Assembly: GCA_948472945.1 (NCBI GenBank)
Contig: CAOKVX010000001.1
Coordinates: forward strand, 310,001-374,000
Direction of reading: 5' to 3'
From: an uncultured Clostridia bacterium
GTDB taxonomy: Bacteria; Bacillota; Clostridia; Lachnospirales; Lachnospiraceae
DNA length: 64,000 nucleotides
Shown here: one piece after another, positions 9,701 to 17,593 of the stretch
How the letters are laid out: every line of letters starts with the position of its first letter
Numbering within the stretch: the stretch's first letter is position 1
The notes under the pieces: generated by a model
What the model saw: only the letters and a program-made list of their open reading frames with translations
Databases searched by the model: none
What the model was told of the DNA's origin: nothing
Translations under genes and position numbers: made by a program

Positions 9701-11634
9701 GAAGCCAATTTGGTTTTGTCAGGTTATGTGACGCTTATCAGCCTAAAGGCAATGATTTTGCTCCTAATGAAATATATGCGGTTAAGACGGATACAGCCAT
9801 TACCGCAGACGGTGTTATGGAGGAAGCATGGCAGAAAGCCGTTCCTGTCGTCATAGGAAAATATACTAATAAAGAATTAGACGGCGTGTTATATGAAAGG
9901 TCAATAGCTGCGACAGCGCGTGTTATGTGGGATTCTTCAAATTTATATGTTCTTGTAAAGGTTATTGACAACGACATTAAACAAAATGATACACTGTCAG
10001 AAAGCGATTGTGTTGAATTATATATTGATGAGAGCGTAGACTTAGAGTCAATAAATTCAAAAGATTATGTAACGGCATTCCAGTACAGGGTATCGCATGA
10101 CGGAACTGCCGAAGCTGGAAATAACTATGAAAATGCGGGATACTCGGTTGCGGCTGCGGGAAGAATTACAAGGAAAGCCGAACCGACGCCTGTTCCAACG
10201 AGTGTACCTACCCCTACACCCGAACCGACTCCGACTCCTGCGCCTACCCCTACACCGACGCCTACGGAAGTTCCGGAGCCGTTCACTGCAACATTTAACG
10301 CGGAGGGTGCGACGGTCACGACATATCTCAGGCAGAATTATAGCGCGGCTGACGAAACATTTGTCAATCAGGATTCGGCTGCTGCGAGGAACGCAGAGAC
10401 AGGAGATATTGATGTATCGGGAAACGGACAGGTAAACTTTACCGTTATTCCAAAAGAAGGATATAGCGTAGAGTCGGTAAGCGTATCTCCTCAGGGAAAT
10501 TATAAGAATATTAAACCGCCTGTTGAGACGGGAAAAGAAAACACTTACAGGGTAACAAAGATAACCGGTGATATTACAATATATATTACGACCAAACCTA
10601 CAGATCAGTCAGGTGATGATAAAAAAGAGTTTACGGCTGTTTTTGACACCGGAACCGGCTGCAGTATAACGACATATGACACACAGGATTATAATAACGC
10701 ATCTTTTACACATGTTAACCAGACGAGCGCTGTTGCAAGGGACGACCTGACAGGGAAGCCGGATGTAACAGGAAACGGCCAGATTAACTTCACTGTAGTT
10801 CCAGACGCAGGGTATGCCGTTAAAGAGGTTGTCGTCACGCCTAAGAATTATAAAAATATAAAGCTGCCTGCGGAGACAGGAAAGGTTAACACATACAGGA
10901 TAACCAAAATTATAGGCGATATAACGGTTAAAGTAACGCTTGAAAAATCGGATATTCCGGTTGTTACACCGCCTGTAGCGACAGATAATCCGGATGTTCC
11001 TGATAAGACAGACGAGCCAGGTGTTACGGAGAAACCGGATGCGACTGGTGAGCCGGGCACTACTGATAGACCAAATGTGACGGAAGAACCGGGACCGACA
11101 GCCCCCGGAGCTGACAGCCCGCAGGTGACAGATATACCTGTTCCCGCGCCTACAGGCGGAGTCAATACACCAAATGAACCTAATACAAATGACGAGGGCG
11201 TTGCGTCCGGCAAAGAATTCACATACGGAAATCTCAGGTACATTGTTTCAGGCAAAACTGCCATCGTGACAGGCGTCGCAAAGAAGAGTGTGACGACGGT
11301 AAATATTCCTGCATCCGTAAAATGGAACGGAACATCCTTAAAAGTATCTAAGGTTTCTGACAGGGCATTTAAAAACTGTAAGAAACTAAAAAATGTTATT
11401 ATAGGAAAGAATGTCAAAATAATCGGCAAAGATTCATTCAGAGGATGCACAAAGCTTAAAAAGATTATTGTTAAGTCGGCAGCGCTCACAAAGATCGGAA
11501 AAGCAGCATTTGTAAAAACTGCAGTGAATTTGAAACTTTATGTGCCTAAGAGCAGATATGTTAAATACTCTAAAAAAGTTTTTAGGGGTAAGGGACTTTC
11601 AGGCTTGGTAAAGTTTTATAAGACGAAAGAGTGA
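6752..11634 (+). CDS. Giant secreted CotH-kinase-like protein with CBM9 modules and C-terminal LRR_5 repeats; frameshifted near the 5' end
   Basis: A secreted or surface protein of about 1627 aa if repaired. The start ATG 6752 follows GGAGGAG and encodes a signal peptide, but this frame stops at 6922-6924. The remainder is open in another frame from 6871. Adding one T to the T5 tract at 6882-6886 joins them as QIVFSRESGCYDSAFQL, a natural CotH leader. Modules by DNA position are: chitobiase-like Ig domain to about 7030; CotH kinase-like domain about 7400-8520 (IRIHGGYSRRNQQKSFKIYF, YMLFDTEWSMG); InlB-like repeat 8580-8835; DN-rich linker; half, full and half CBM9 units 8932-10170; Pro-Thr linker; two repeats of about 105 aa (10282-10950); Thr/Pro linker; BspA-type LRRs 11210-11634. 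Such proteins bind plant polysaccharide or act at the envelope. The role here is unknown. If the frameshift is real, export is lost. Confidence 0.8.
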
Positions 11635-11648
11635 TTTTAAATTTTTTC

Positions 11649-11677
11649 TTGACATATAGCAGACATTCGTATATACC
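11649..11677 (+). promoter_or_regulatory. Sigma-A promoter, diverged duplicate of the ylxM promoter
   Basis: TTGACA (11649-11654), a 17-nt spacer and TATACC (11672-11677). It has the same spacing as, and is flanked by the same downstream hairpin as, the intact ylxM promoter at 14746-14774. It would initiate at the foot of the 11678 hairpin. Confidence 0.75.
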
Positions 11678-11710
11678 ACCACCTGTAAAGAAAAAGACTT
11701 TACAGGTGGT
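11678..11710 (+). promoter_or_regulatory. 5'-terminal mRNA hairpin hiding a Shine-Dalgarno (copy 1)
   Basis: A perfect 13-bp inverted repeat, ACCACCTGTAAAG and CTTTACAGGTGGT, with a 7-nt loop. The 3' arm contains AGGTGG, the only plausible ribosome-binding site for the TTG at 11718. The arms are identical to those at 14775-14807 although the loop differs. There is no T tract, so it is not a standard terminator for the CotH gene upstream. Confidence 0.75.
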
Positions 11711-11717
11711 GTTGCTT

Positions 11718-11825
11718 TTGCAGGACGAAAAGGAAAGAGTTCTTTTAGAGAAAGGTGAAACCACAATTGATTCCATGTTTGAATACGCCATGCTGTTTGA
11801 TGGCACGACTATGCAATTGTCCTAA
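11718..11825 (+). pseudogene. Truncated ylxM remnant (35 codons)
   Basis: From TTG 11718 the reading frame gives 35 residues that align with the first 30 or so residues of YlxM at 14815 (shared VLLE, EYAMLFD), then diverges and stops. Promoter and leader hairpin are also duplicated. The coding part has diverged clearly while the hairpin arms have not. The HTH region of YlxM is absent, so it cannot function as YlxM. It marks one edge of the accessory island. Confidence 0.7.
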
Positions 11826-11864
11826 TTATAATGGTGAAAAATGGTGAAAATTGCCAATGATTAC

Positions 11865-11894
11865 TTGACAGAAACCAATATATTAGTGTAAAAT
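11865..11894 (+). promoter_or_regulatory. Probable sigma-A promoter for the GBS_Bsp-like repeat gene
   Basis: TTGACA (11865-11870), an 18-nt spacer and TAAAAT (11889-11894). It opens a leader of about 150 nt that ends in GAAAGGAG at about 12038-12045 before ATG 12051. The leader contains a small GCCG/CGGC hairpin near 12017-12035. I do not recognise a riboswitch class in it. Confidence 0.6.
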
Positions 11895-12114
11895 TATGGT
11901 TAATAAAATAAAGTTAATGAATGGATGCATCTGACACCGATGCCGATATGTGTTCATAATGAATCTGTTTAAGCAAGAAAACACGAATGCGTGAACAATT
12001 TTCATTGTTGTTTGTGCCGTCAATTGAAAGGCGGCAGAAAGGAGAGCGTTATGAAACAGGTGGTAAGAACCGACGCCAGTTAGAATAGGAGCAGATAATC
12101 ATTCTGTTTTAGCA

Positions 12115-13200
12115 TTGAGCTGCTACGAAGTGAATAACTCCAGATATGTTGGGATATGGAAAAATTGGTATTTTGAGGAAGGAGATCCAAATAAAAATAA
12201 CCCGGATTTTTCAGGTCAACATACAGCTAATTCTTTGATTAATTTGATGTATTTTAATTATGATGACAGGGCATTATGGAAAAATAAGGATTTAGAGTGT
12301 TTTTTCTATACTGATGCGCAAAGCAGGAATATAAAAGAGCTTAATACGGCTTATATCAGTGGAAATCAGATGGTAATATCATGCTATGTTCCGTATGGAA
12401 CTACTTCGGTTGCATTCCCTACATGGACAGAGTCCAATGGGCAGGACGACTTAATATGGCATTCCGGAACAATAAAATATGGTACCGTTGCGGAATGTAC
12501 AATTGATTTGAACACCCATAATAAAGAAAGCGGTAATTATATAACACATGTGTACGCCTATGATAAAAATGGAAATTGCGCAAAGGTTGCGGGAATAAAT
12601 AATTATGTGAATACAAAAATAAACAATGTTCATGTGAAAAAGGATAAAATGAAAGGATATACAGTCAGTTGTGATTTGCCAACAGGTACAACGAGAGTTA
12701 AATTTCCGACTTGGTCAGATGTTGATGGGCAGGATGATTTAATATGGTATGACGGAACTGTAGATAATGGTAAAGGCTCAATTACAATTGACGCGGCATA
12801 TCATAATAATGTAGGCGGAAAATATATAACTCATATATATGCATATGATAAATACAATAATTTAATCGCATTTGCAGATACATCCGCCTTATTGTCAACA
12901 AGAACAGAAATATATAATGCTAAGCTGACGAACAGTACAAGCGGCATTATACAATGTAGTTTTTATGCTCCCGTTGGGACGGATTCCGTATTGCTTACTG
13001 TGACTGCAGAACAAGCCGGAAGGTATGGCGTAAGAACATATAATGTGCCGGTAACATCTGTAAACGGATATGTTTTAAAAAATATATACAAATCCGACCA
13101 TTATAATGCTGTCGGTCGTTATTCCGTTGATATTGAAGCGAGAAATTCGAAAAACAGGACTTTAGGAAACAAAGTAGGGCTTTATACAGACATGAAATAA
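12115..13200 (+). CDS. GBS_Bsp-like repeat protein, N-terminally truncated or frameshifted
   Basis: A 361-aa open frame (open from 12067) carrying three tandem repeats of about 95 aa of the GBS_Bsp-like type. The first two share FPTW, GQDDLIWH/Y, GTI/V and YITHI/VYAYDK. The third is more diverged and lacks the GQDDLIW core. These modules usually sit C-terminally in secreted peptidoglycan or surface enzymes. Here there is no signal peptide or catalytic domain, and the only well-placed start (ATG 12051 after GGAG) lies in another frame and stops after 10 codons. The TTG at 12115 has no good ribosome-binding site. The first residues (CYEVNNSRYVGIWKNWYF) look like the end of a preceding domain. 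Probably a decayed fragment; whether anything is translated is doubtful. Confidence 0.5.
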   Translation: MSCYEVNNSRYVGIWKNWYFEEGDPNKNNPDFSGQHTANSLINLMYFNYDDRALWKNKDLECFFYTDAQSRNIKELNTAYISGNQMVISCYVPYGTTSVAFPTWTESNGQDDLIWHSGTIKYGTVAECTIDLNTHNKESGNYITHVYAYDKNGNCAKVAGINNYVNTKINNVHVKKDKMKGYTVSCDLPTGTTRVKFPTWSDVDGQDDLIWYDGTVDNGKGSITIDAAYHNNVGGKYITHIYAYDKYNNLIAFADTSALLSTRTEIYNAKLTNSTSGIIQCSFYAPVGTDSVLLTVTAEQAGRYGVRTYNVPVTSVNGYVLKNIYKSDHYNAVGRYSVDIEARNSKNRTLGNKVGLYTDMK

Positions 13201-13218
13201 TGTGGGAGGATATTGGAT

Positions 13219-13881
13219 ATGGTAATAAAAAAAGGGTTTTACGGTGTAAAACATATGTGTATAGTATTATTGGTTGTAAGCTTAGCCTTATGTTTTTGTT
13301 CATATAATGCCGGCGCACGTTCTGTCCGCATGAAAAAGGTTACAATTGATAAAGGGAAGACCTATAAAATTAAGTGCAGTGCAAAGAAATACACATTTTC
13401 CAGCAGCAAACCGAAGATAGCCGCTGTAACAAAAAAAGGAGTAATTAAGGCTAAAAAGTGTGGAACATGCGTAATTAAAGTCAGGAAAAAGGGTAAGACT
13501 TTCAGGAAATATAAAATAAAAGTGGAGGAGGACGTCGTTAATCCTGACACGGATGCGACGCCGCAGCCGTCACCGACGCCACCAATGCCGACACCAGATG
13601 GTTTCTTTATTAGATTTAGCGACGGTACGGTTTCAAGTAAAAGGAAAGTTGACGATGTGAGCTATGAGTGTTATGAGTATGTGGTTGACTATGACGAATC
13701 CGGCATACAAAAATTTAAAGACACGTTCAAGGACTTCCCATCCGTTCAGCGTATAGTATGCAGAACGTCAAGATGTTATGAAGTTAACGATAAAGTAGCG
13801 CTCATGATTGAGAAGCGGTGTGTATTTACGGCAATAGATGACACAACCGCAAAAATATCCGGCCTTTATGATTTTAATTAA
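13219..13881 (+). CDS. Small secreted Ig-like (Big_2-type) protein, tandem copy 1
   Basis: A 220-aa predicted secreted protein. Residues 1-33 are a signal peptide (basic start, then CIVLLVVSLALCFCS). Residues about 35-100 form a lysine-rich Big_2-like domain (FSSSKPKIAAVTKKG, GVIKAKKCGTCVIKVRKKG). A short Thr/Pro linker follows, then a C-terminal domain of about 95 aa that I do not recognise (FIRFSDGTVSS, FPSVQRIVCRTSRCYEV). Several cysteines occur in both domains, which may form disulfides outside the cell. ATG 13219 follows GGGAGGA by 8 nt. It repeats with a 710-bp period at 13929. The Ig-like domain resembles those of the xylanase and esterases at 32.9-39.2 kb. Confidence 0.75.
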   Translation: MVIKKGFYGVKHMCIVLLVVSLALCFCSYNAGARSVRMKKVTIDKGKTYKIKCSAKKYTFSSSKPKIAAVTKKGVIKAKKCGTCVIKVRKKGKTFRKYKIKVEEDVVNPDTDATPQPSPTPPMPTPDGFFIRFSDGTVSSKRKVDDVSYECYEYVVDYDESGIQKFKDTFKDFPSVQRIVCRTSRCYEVNDKVALMIEKRCVFTAIDDTTAKISGLYDFN

Positions 13882-13928
13882 TAACACGGTCTATTGACAT
13901 GGAAAAATACTTTGGGAGGGCATTGGAT

Positions 13929-14594
13929 ATGGTAATAAAAAAAGGGTTTTACGGTGTAAAACATATGTGTATAGTATTATTGGTTGTAAGCTTAGCCTTA
14001 TGTTTTTGTTCATATAATGCCGGCGCACGTTCTGTCCGCATGAAAAAGGTTACAATTGATAAAGGGAAGACCTATAAAATTAACTGCAGTTCAAAGAAAT
14101 ACACGTTTTCCAGCAGCAAACCGAAGATAGCCGGTGTAACAAAAAAAGGTGTAATTAAGGCTAAAAAGTGTGGAACATGCATAATTAAAGTTAGGAGAAA
14201 AGGTAAGATTTTAAGGAAATATAAAATAAAAGTAGTGAAAGAGGACACAGTTAATACTAACACAGATGCGACGCCGCAGCCTTCACCGACACCGACGCTG
14301 AAGACGCCGGATGGCTACTTTATTCGATTTAGCGACGGTACGGTTTCAAGTAAAAAGAAAGTTGACGATGTGAGCTATGAGTATTATGAGTATGTGGTTG
14401 ACTATGACGAGTCCGGCATACAAAAATTTAAAGACACATTCAAGGACTTCCCGTCCGTTCAGCGTATAGTATGCAGAACGTCAAGATGTTATGAAGTTAA
14501 CGATAAAGTAGCGCTCATGATTGAGAAGCGGTGTGTATTTACGGCAATAGATGACACAACCGCAAAAATATCCGGCCTTTATGATTTTAATTAG
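13929..14594 (+). CDS. Small secreted Ig-like (Big_2-type) protein, tandem copy 2
   Basis: Near-identical second copy of the gene at 13219, including the ribosome-binding site (GGGAGGG) and the intergenic sequence, so the duplication is recent. Differences cluster in the Ig-like domain's second half and the linker. Examples are ...KIAGVTKK for ...KIAAVTKK, VRRKGKILRK for VRKKGKTFRK, and YEYYEY for YECYEY, which removes a cysteine. The C-terminal 80 residues are identical. ATG 13929 is preferred over 13899 because of the ribosome-binding site and the homology with copy 1. Function unknown; predicted exported. Confidence 0.75.
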   Translation: MVIKKGFYGVKHMCIVLLVVSLALCFCSYNAGARSVRMKKVTIDKGKTYKINCSSKKYTFSSSKPKIAGVTKKGVIKAKKCGTCIIKVRRKGKILRKYKIKVVKEDTVNTNTDATPQPSPTPTLKTPDGYFIRFSDGTVSSKKKVDDVSYEYYEYVVDYDESGIQKFKDTFKDFPSVQRIVCRTSRCYEVNDKVALMIEKRCVFTAIDDTTAKISGLYDFN

Positions 14595-14595
14595 T

Positions 14596-14697
14596 AACAC
14601 GGTCTGTTGACATGGAAAAATACTTTGGGAGGGCATGGGATATGGAAATAAAAAAGGGGTAATTAAGGCTAAAAAGTGTGGAGCATGTGTAATGCGG
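14596..14697 (+). pseudogene. Third, internally deleted copy of the Ig-like gene
   Basis: The spacer of the tandem repeat (AACACGGTCTGTTGACATGG, then GGGAGGGCAT) is present a third time. Its ATG at 14642 runs directly into the internal segment GTAATTAAGGCTAAAAAG and stops after six codons. The junction falls at A-tract/GG sequences present at both sites in the intact copies, so a slippage or short-homology deletion of about 210 bp explains it. Confidence 0.75.
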
Positions 14698-14745
14698 GGT
14701 GTTGCTTCTGAACGAAGAAACCGGAAACATTATAAACAATTATGC

Positions 14746-14774
14746 TTGACATATTAATAACATTAGTATATACT
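14746..14774 (+). promoter_or_regulatory. Sigma-A promoter of ylxM-ffh
   Basis: Consensus-like TTGACA (14746-14751), a 17-nt spacer and TATACT (14769-14774). Initiation about 7 nt downstream places the transcript's 5' end at the base of the hairpin beginning at 14775. Confidence 0.85.
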
Positions 14775-14807
14775 ACCACCTGTAAAGAAAAATACTTTAC
14801 AGGTGGT
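14775..14807 (+). promoter_or_regulatory. 5'-terminal mRNA hairpin hiding the ylxM Shine-Dalgarno (copy 2)
   Basis: A perfect 13-bp stem with loop AAAAATA. AGGTGG in the 3' arm is 8 nt before TTG 14815, the likely ylxM start, so the ribosome-binding site is fully paired in the folded leader. The arms are identical to 11678-11710. It could stabilise the mRNA, limit YlxM translation, or be opened by a factor. None of this can be decided from sequence. Confidence 0.7.
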
Positions 14808-14814
14808 GTTGCTT

Positions 14815-15246
14815 TTGCAGGGCAAAAAGGAAAGCGTACTTTTAGAGGAAAGTGAAAGCGCTCTTGATACCATGATTGAATACGCCATGCTTTTTGATTT
14901 TTATGGGGCGCTGTTAAAAGACAGGAATATAGAGATATTTGAGGATTACATGTTTAACGACATGTCCCTTTCCGAGATTGCGCAAGAGCAGAATATGACG
15001 AGGCAGGGAGTCAGGGACACAGTGGTAAGATCTAGGAAAAAGCTTATGACTTATGAAGAAAAGCTTGGGCTTGTAGAGAGGTTTAACACTGTAAAGAGAC
15101 AGATAAACAGTATGGTTGTTAAAACTGAAGAGGTAAGAGGTGCTGTAGCTACGGAAGATGGAACAGCATTCCTGCCTGCGGAGGTTATTAACGGATATTT
15201 TGATATGATAGAGAAAATGGCCGGGACAATACTTGAGGATTTGTAA
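14815..15246 (+). CDS. ylxM: YlxM, putative SRP-associated helix-turn-helix protein
   Basis: YlxM proteins are small sigma-70 region-4-like HTH proteins almost always encoded directly upstream of ffh, and have been linked to SRP function. The 143-aa sequence has YAMLFDFYGALL, a family start motif, and the HTH around FNDMSLSEIAQEQNMTRQGV. An extended C-terminal tail (about 40 residues) makes it longer than the usual 105-110 aa. TTG 14815 is chosen because AGGTGG lies 8 nt upstream. GTG 14803 and 14806 lie inside the hairpin and overlap the ribosome-binding site. ffh follows after a small palindrome. Confidence 0.9.
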   Translation: MQGKKESVLLEESESALDTMIEYAMLFDFYGALLKDRNIEIFEDYMFNDMSLSEIAQEQNMTRQGVRDTVVRSRKKLMTYEEKLGLVERFNTVKRQINSMVVKTEEVRGAVATEDGTAFLPAEVINGYFDMIEKMAGTILEDL

Positions 15247-15294
15247 ATTCCCGTTGTTTTGGAAATAAGGGGTTTCGCAATCGAATAGCTAGTG

Positions 15295-15329
15295 TAGCTC
15301 AACGGCGCCAATTTGAACCCGTTGAGCTA
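15295..15329. repeat. Short derivative of the TAGCTCA palindromic repeat
   Basis: TAGCTCAACGG pairs with CCGTTGAGCTA over 11 bp around a 13-nt loop. The first 27 nt match the left arm of the 64-nt palindrome at 40617-40680, so this is a deleted copy of the same family. It lies between ylxM and the ffh ribosome-binding site and may act as an mRNA processing or stability hairpin. Confidence 0.65.
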
Positions 15330-15345
15330 AGTATGGGAGGTAAAT

Positions 15346-16692
15346 ATGGCGTTTGATAATCTGACTGCCAAACTACAGAATGTATTCAAGAACCTTAGGA
15401 GCAAGGGCCGTCTCACGGAGGAAGACGTCAAAGCGGCGCTTAAGGAAGTTAAGATTGCCCTTTTGGAGGCCGACGTCAACTTTAAGGTTGTAAAGAACTT
15501 TGTTAAAGATGTTCAGGAAAAGGCGGTTGGACAGGATGTTCTTAACAGTCTTACACCGGGACAGATGGTTATAAAATACGTAAATGAAGAGATGGTAAGG
15601 CTGATGGGAGGCGAGGCGGTTGAGCTGAAGCTGCAGCCCTCGGATGAAATTACCGTAATAATGATGTGCGGACTTCAGGGAGCTGGTAAGACAACGGCGA
15701 TTGCCAAGCTTGCGGGACAGCTCAAGTCAAAAGGAAGAAGGCCGCTTTTGGCCGCATGCGATATATACAGACCTGCCGCTATAGAACAGCTGCAGAAAAA
15801 TGGCGACAAACAGGGAGTTCCGGTTTTCTCAATGGGAACGAACCACAAGCCTTCAGATATTGTGAAAGCGGCATATGAGCATGCCGGAAAGAATGGCAAC
15901 AACGTACTTATTATAGATACTGCCGGACGTCTTCATATCGATGAGGATATGATGAACGAGCTGCAGGAGATAAAGGAGCGCATAACTGTCAACCAGACGG
16001 TACTTGTAGTTGATGCTATGACGGGACAGGACGCTGTAAACGTATCTTCAGCATTCGATGAAAAGCTTGGCATAGACGGAGTAATACTTACAAAGCTTGA
16101 CGGAGATACGAGAGGCGGAGCTGCGCTGTCAATAAGGGCAGTGACAGGAAAACCTATTTTATATGCCGGAATGGGTGAAAAGCTTACTGATCTTGAACAG
16201 TTTTATCCTGACAGAATGGCGTCGAGAATCCTTGGTATGGGAGATATCCTTTCTCTTATTGAAAAAGCTGAGGCTGAGATAGATGAAGACAAGGCGAAAG
16301 AGATGGAAAAGAAATTCAGGAAAGCTGAATTTGACTTTAATGACTATCTCGAACAGATGCAGCAGATGAAAAAGATGGGCGGCCTTAGCAGTATACTTAG
16401 CATGATGCCCGGAATGAATCTTCCGTCCGGAATTGACATAGATGACAGTGCGCTTGCAAAAGTTGAAGCCATAATCTTCTCCATGACAAAGGATGAGAGA
16501 AGCAGGCCTAATATTTTGAATCCTTCAAGAAAACAGAGGATTGCAAAGGGCGCAGGAGTTGAAATAAGCGAAGTTAACCGCCTTGTAAAGCAGTTTGAAC
16601 AGGGCAAGAAAATGATGAAACAGATGAGCGGAATGATGTCCGGTAAGAAAGCAAAACGCGGATTATTTGGTAAAATGCCATTTGGTATGTAA
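15346..16692 (+). CDS. ffh: Signal recognition particle GTPase Ffh (SRP54)
   Basis: Binds signal sequences on nascent membrane and secreted proteins and, with SRP RNA and FtsY, targets ribosomes to the Sec translocon. The 448-aa protein has the N domain (residues 1-100), then the G domain with GLQGAGKTT, DTAGR and TKLDGD. The methionine-rich M domain follows from about 325 (EQMQQMKKMGG, MMKQMSGMMSG). GGGAGG precedes ATG 15346. It is the standard partner of ylxM and rpsP in Firmicutes. Confidence 0.98.
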   Translation: MAFDNLTAKLQNVFKNLRSKGRLTEEDVKAALKEVKIALLEADVNFKVVKNFVKDVQEKAVGQDVLNSLTPGQMVIKYVNEEMVRLMGGEAVELKLQPSDEITVIMMCGLQGAGKTTAIAKLAGQLKSKGRRPLLAACDIYRPAAIEQLQKNGDKQGVPVFSMGTNHKPSDIVKAAYEHAGKNGNNVLIIDTAGRLHIDEDMMNELQEIKERITVNQTVLVVDAMTGQDAVNVSSAFDEKLGIDGVILTKLDGDTRGGAALSIRAVTGKPILYAGMGEKLTDLEQFYPDRMASRILGMGDILSLIEKAEAEIDEDKAKEMEKKFRKAEFDFNDYLEQMQQMKKMGGLSSILSMMPGMNLPSGIDIDDSALAKVEAIIFSMTKDERSRPNILNPSRKQRIAKGAGVEISEVNRLVKQFEQGKKMMKQMSGMMSGKKAKRGLFGKMPFGM

Positions 16693-16728
16693 TATATACA
16701 GTTACAATGATAAGGAGGTGAAATAATA

Positions 16729-16974
16729 ATGGCAGTAAAAATCAGATTGAGAAGAATGGGAAAGAAAAAAGCTCCTTTCTACAGAGTAGTAGTAGCAGAT
16801 TCACGTTCTCCAAGGGATGGTAAGTTCATAGCTGAGATAGGAACTTACGACCCAAATCAGGAACCGGCAATGTTTAAGGTTAATGAGGAAGAGGTTAAGA
16901 AGTGGATAAGTAATGGTGCAAAACCTACTGAAACTGTTGCAAGATTATTTAAGAAGTCTGGCATACTCGAGTAA
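16729..16974 (+). CDS. rpsP: 30S ribosomal protein S16
   Basis: An 81-aa protein with the family start [19 protein letters not shown] and the internal [14 protein letters not shown]. It binds 16S rRNA early in small-subunit assembly. AAGGAGG precedes the ATG. Position between ffh and the KH protein gene is canonical. Confidence 0.98.
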   Translation: MAVKIRLRRMGKKKAPFYRVVVADSRSPRDGKFIAEIGTYDPNQEPAMFKVNEEEVKKWISNGAKPTETVARLFKKSGILE

Positions 16975-17062
16975 TTGGGTATAGCTGTGTGGATTCTGTG
17001 ATATGGCGCAGGTATATATGCCTGAGCTGTATTCCAGATACATGCGGTGGATTGGAGGTAAA

Positions 17063-17293
17063 ATGAAAGAGTTAGTTGAAGTGATTGCGAAATCACTTGT
17101 TGACAGCCCTGAGGAGGTAGTAGTCACTGAGACGGAATCTCCGAAAGGTATAATAATTCAGCTTACTGTTGCTGCTTCAGATATGGGTAAGATAATCGGA
17201 AAGCAGGGACGCATTGCAAAGGCTCTCCGCACTGTAGTGAAAGCCGCTGCGTCAAAGGATGAGAAAAAAGTTATTGTTGAAATTCAGCAGTAA
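17063..17293 (+). CDS. khpA: KH-domain RNA-binding protein KhpA (YlqC family)
   Basis: A 76-aa single KH domain protein with the RNA-binding loop GKIIGKQGRIAKALR (GxxG = GKQG). KhpA works with KhpB in RNA binding linked to cell division in streptococci and to RNA stability elsewhere. ATG 17063 follows GGAGGT; the 20-codon upstream extension to GTG/ATG 17003 has no ribosome-binding site and is rejected. The ylqD gene often found between khpA and rimM in Bacillus is absent. Confidence 0.93.
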   Translation: MKELVEVIAKSLVDSPEEVVVTETESPKGIIIQLTVAASDMGKIIGKQGRIAKALRTVVKAAASKDEKKVIVEIQQ

Positions 17294-17593
17294 ACATATT
17301 AGTGATATGAAGTTGAAGGCAAAGTATACAAAGCCAGGCGAGTAAGAGTGCCCAAGCCCCTTAAAAGAAGTAAAATGAAAGTTGAGGTGTGCTTGTGCAC
17401 TTTATTTTCATATAGAAAAAATTTGTTCGCCATACAATATAGAATATAATATATAGTGTTAAATCAAAGCTTAAAATTTAAAGAATATTTTATATTATAA
17501 AATATAAAGAATTTTCTTATAAATGTTAATGTATTAATGGTAAATCTAAATTTAGAGTAATTTTTAATTTTTTCGATAAATTAAGGAGCATAT
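17294..17593. other. AT-rich intergenic region before rimM
   Basis: About 300 nt with no credible coding frame. The first 120 nt contain a weak imperfect hairpin (around 17375-17410) without a T tract. 17410-17580 is very AT-rich and could contain a promoter for rimM-trmD, but no clean -35/-10 pair stands out. The break suggests that rimM-trmD may be transcribed separately from rpsP-khpA. Confidence 0.5.

Noticed and set aside
11678-11710. Rho-independent terminator for the CotH gene
   Set aside because: No T tract follows the stem, and the same hairpin lies immediately after a promoter in both copies, which favours a leader function.
11895-12050. Possible riboswitch in the leader of the GBS_Bsp-like gene
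   Set aside because: Only a small GCCG/CGGC hairpin is evident; core motifs of c-di-GMP, SAM, TPP, cobalamin or other classes known to me are not seen.
12051-12083. Ten-codon ORF after a good ribosome-binding site, as a possible leader peptide
   Set aside because: It has no run of regulatory codons or downstream attenuator, and is better explained as the broken start of the GBS_Bsp-like gene.
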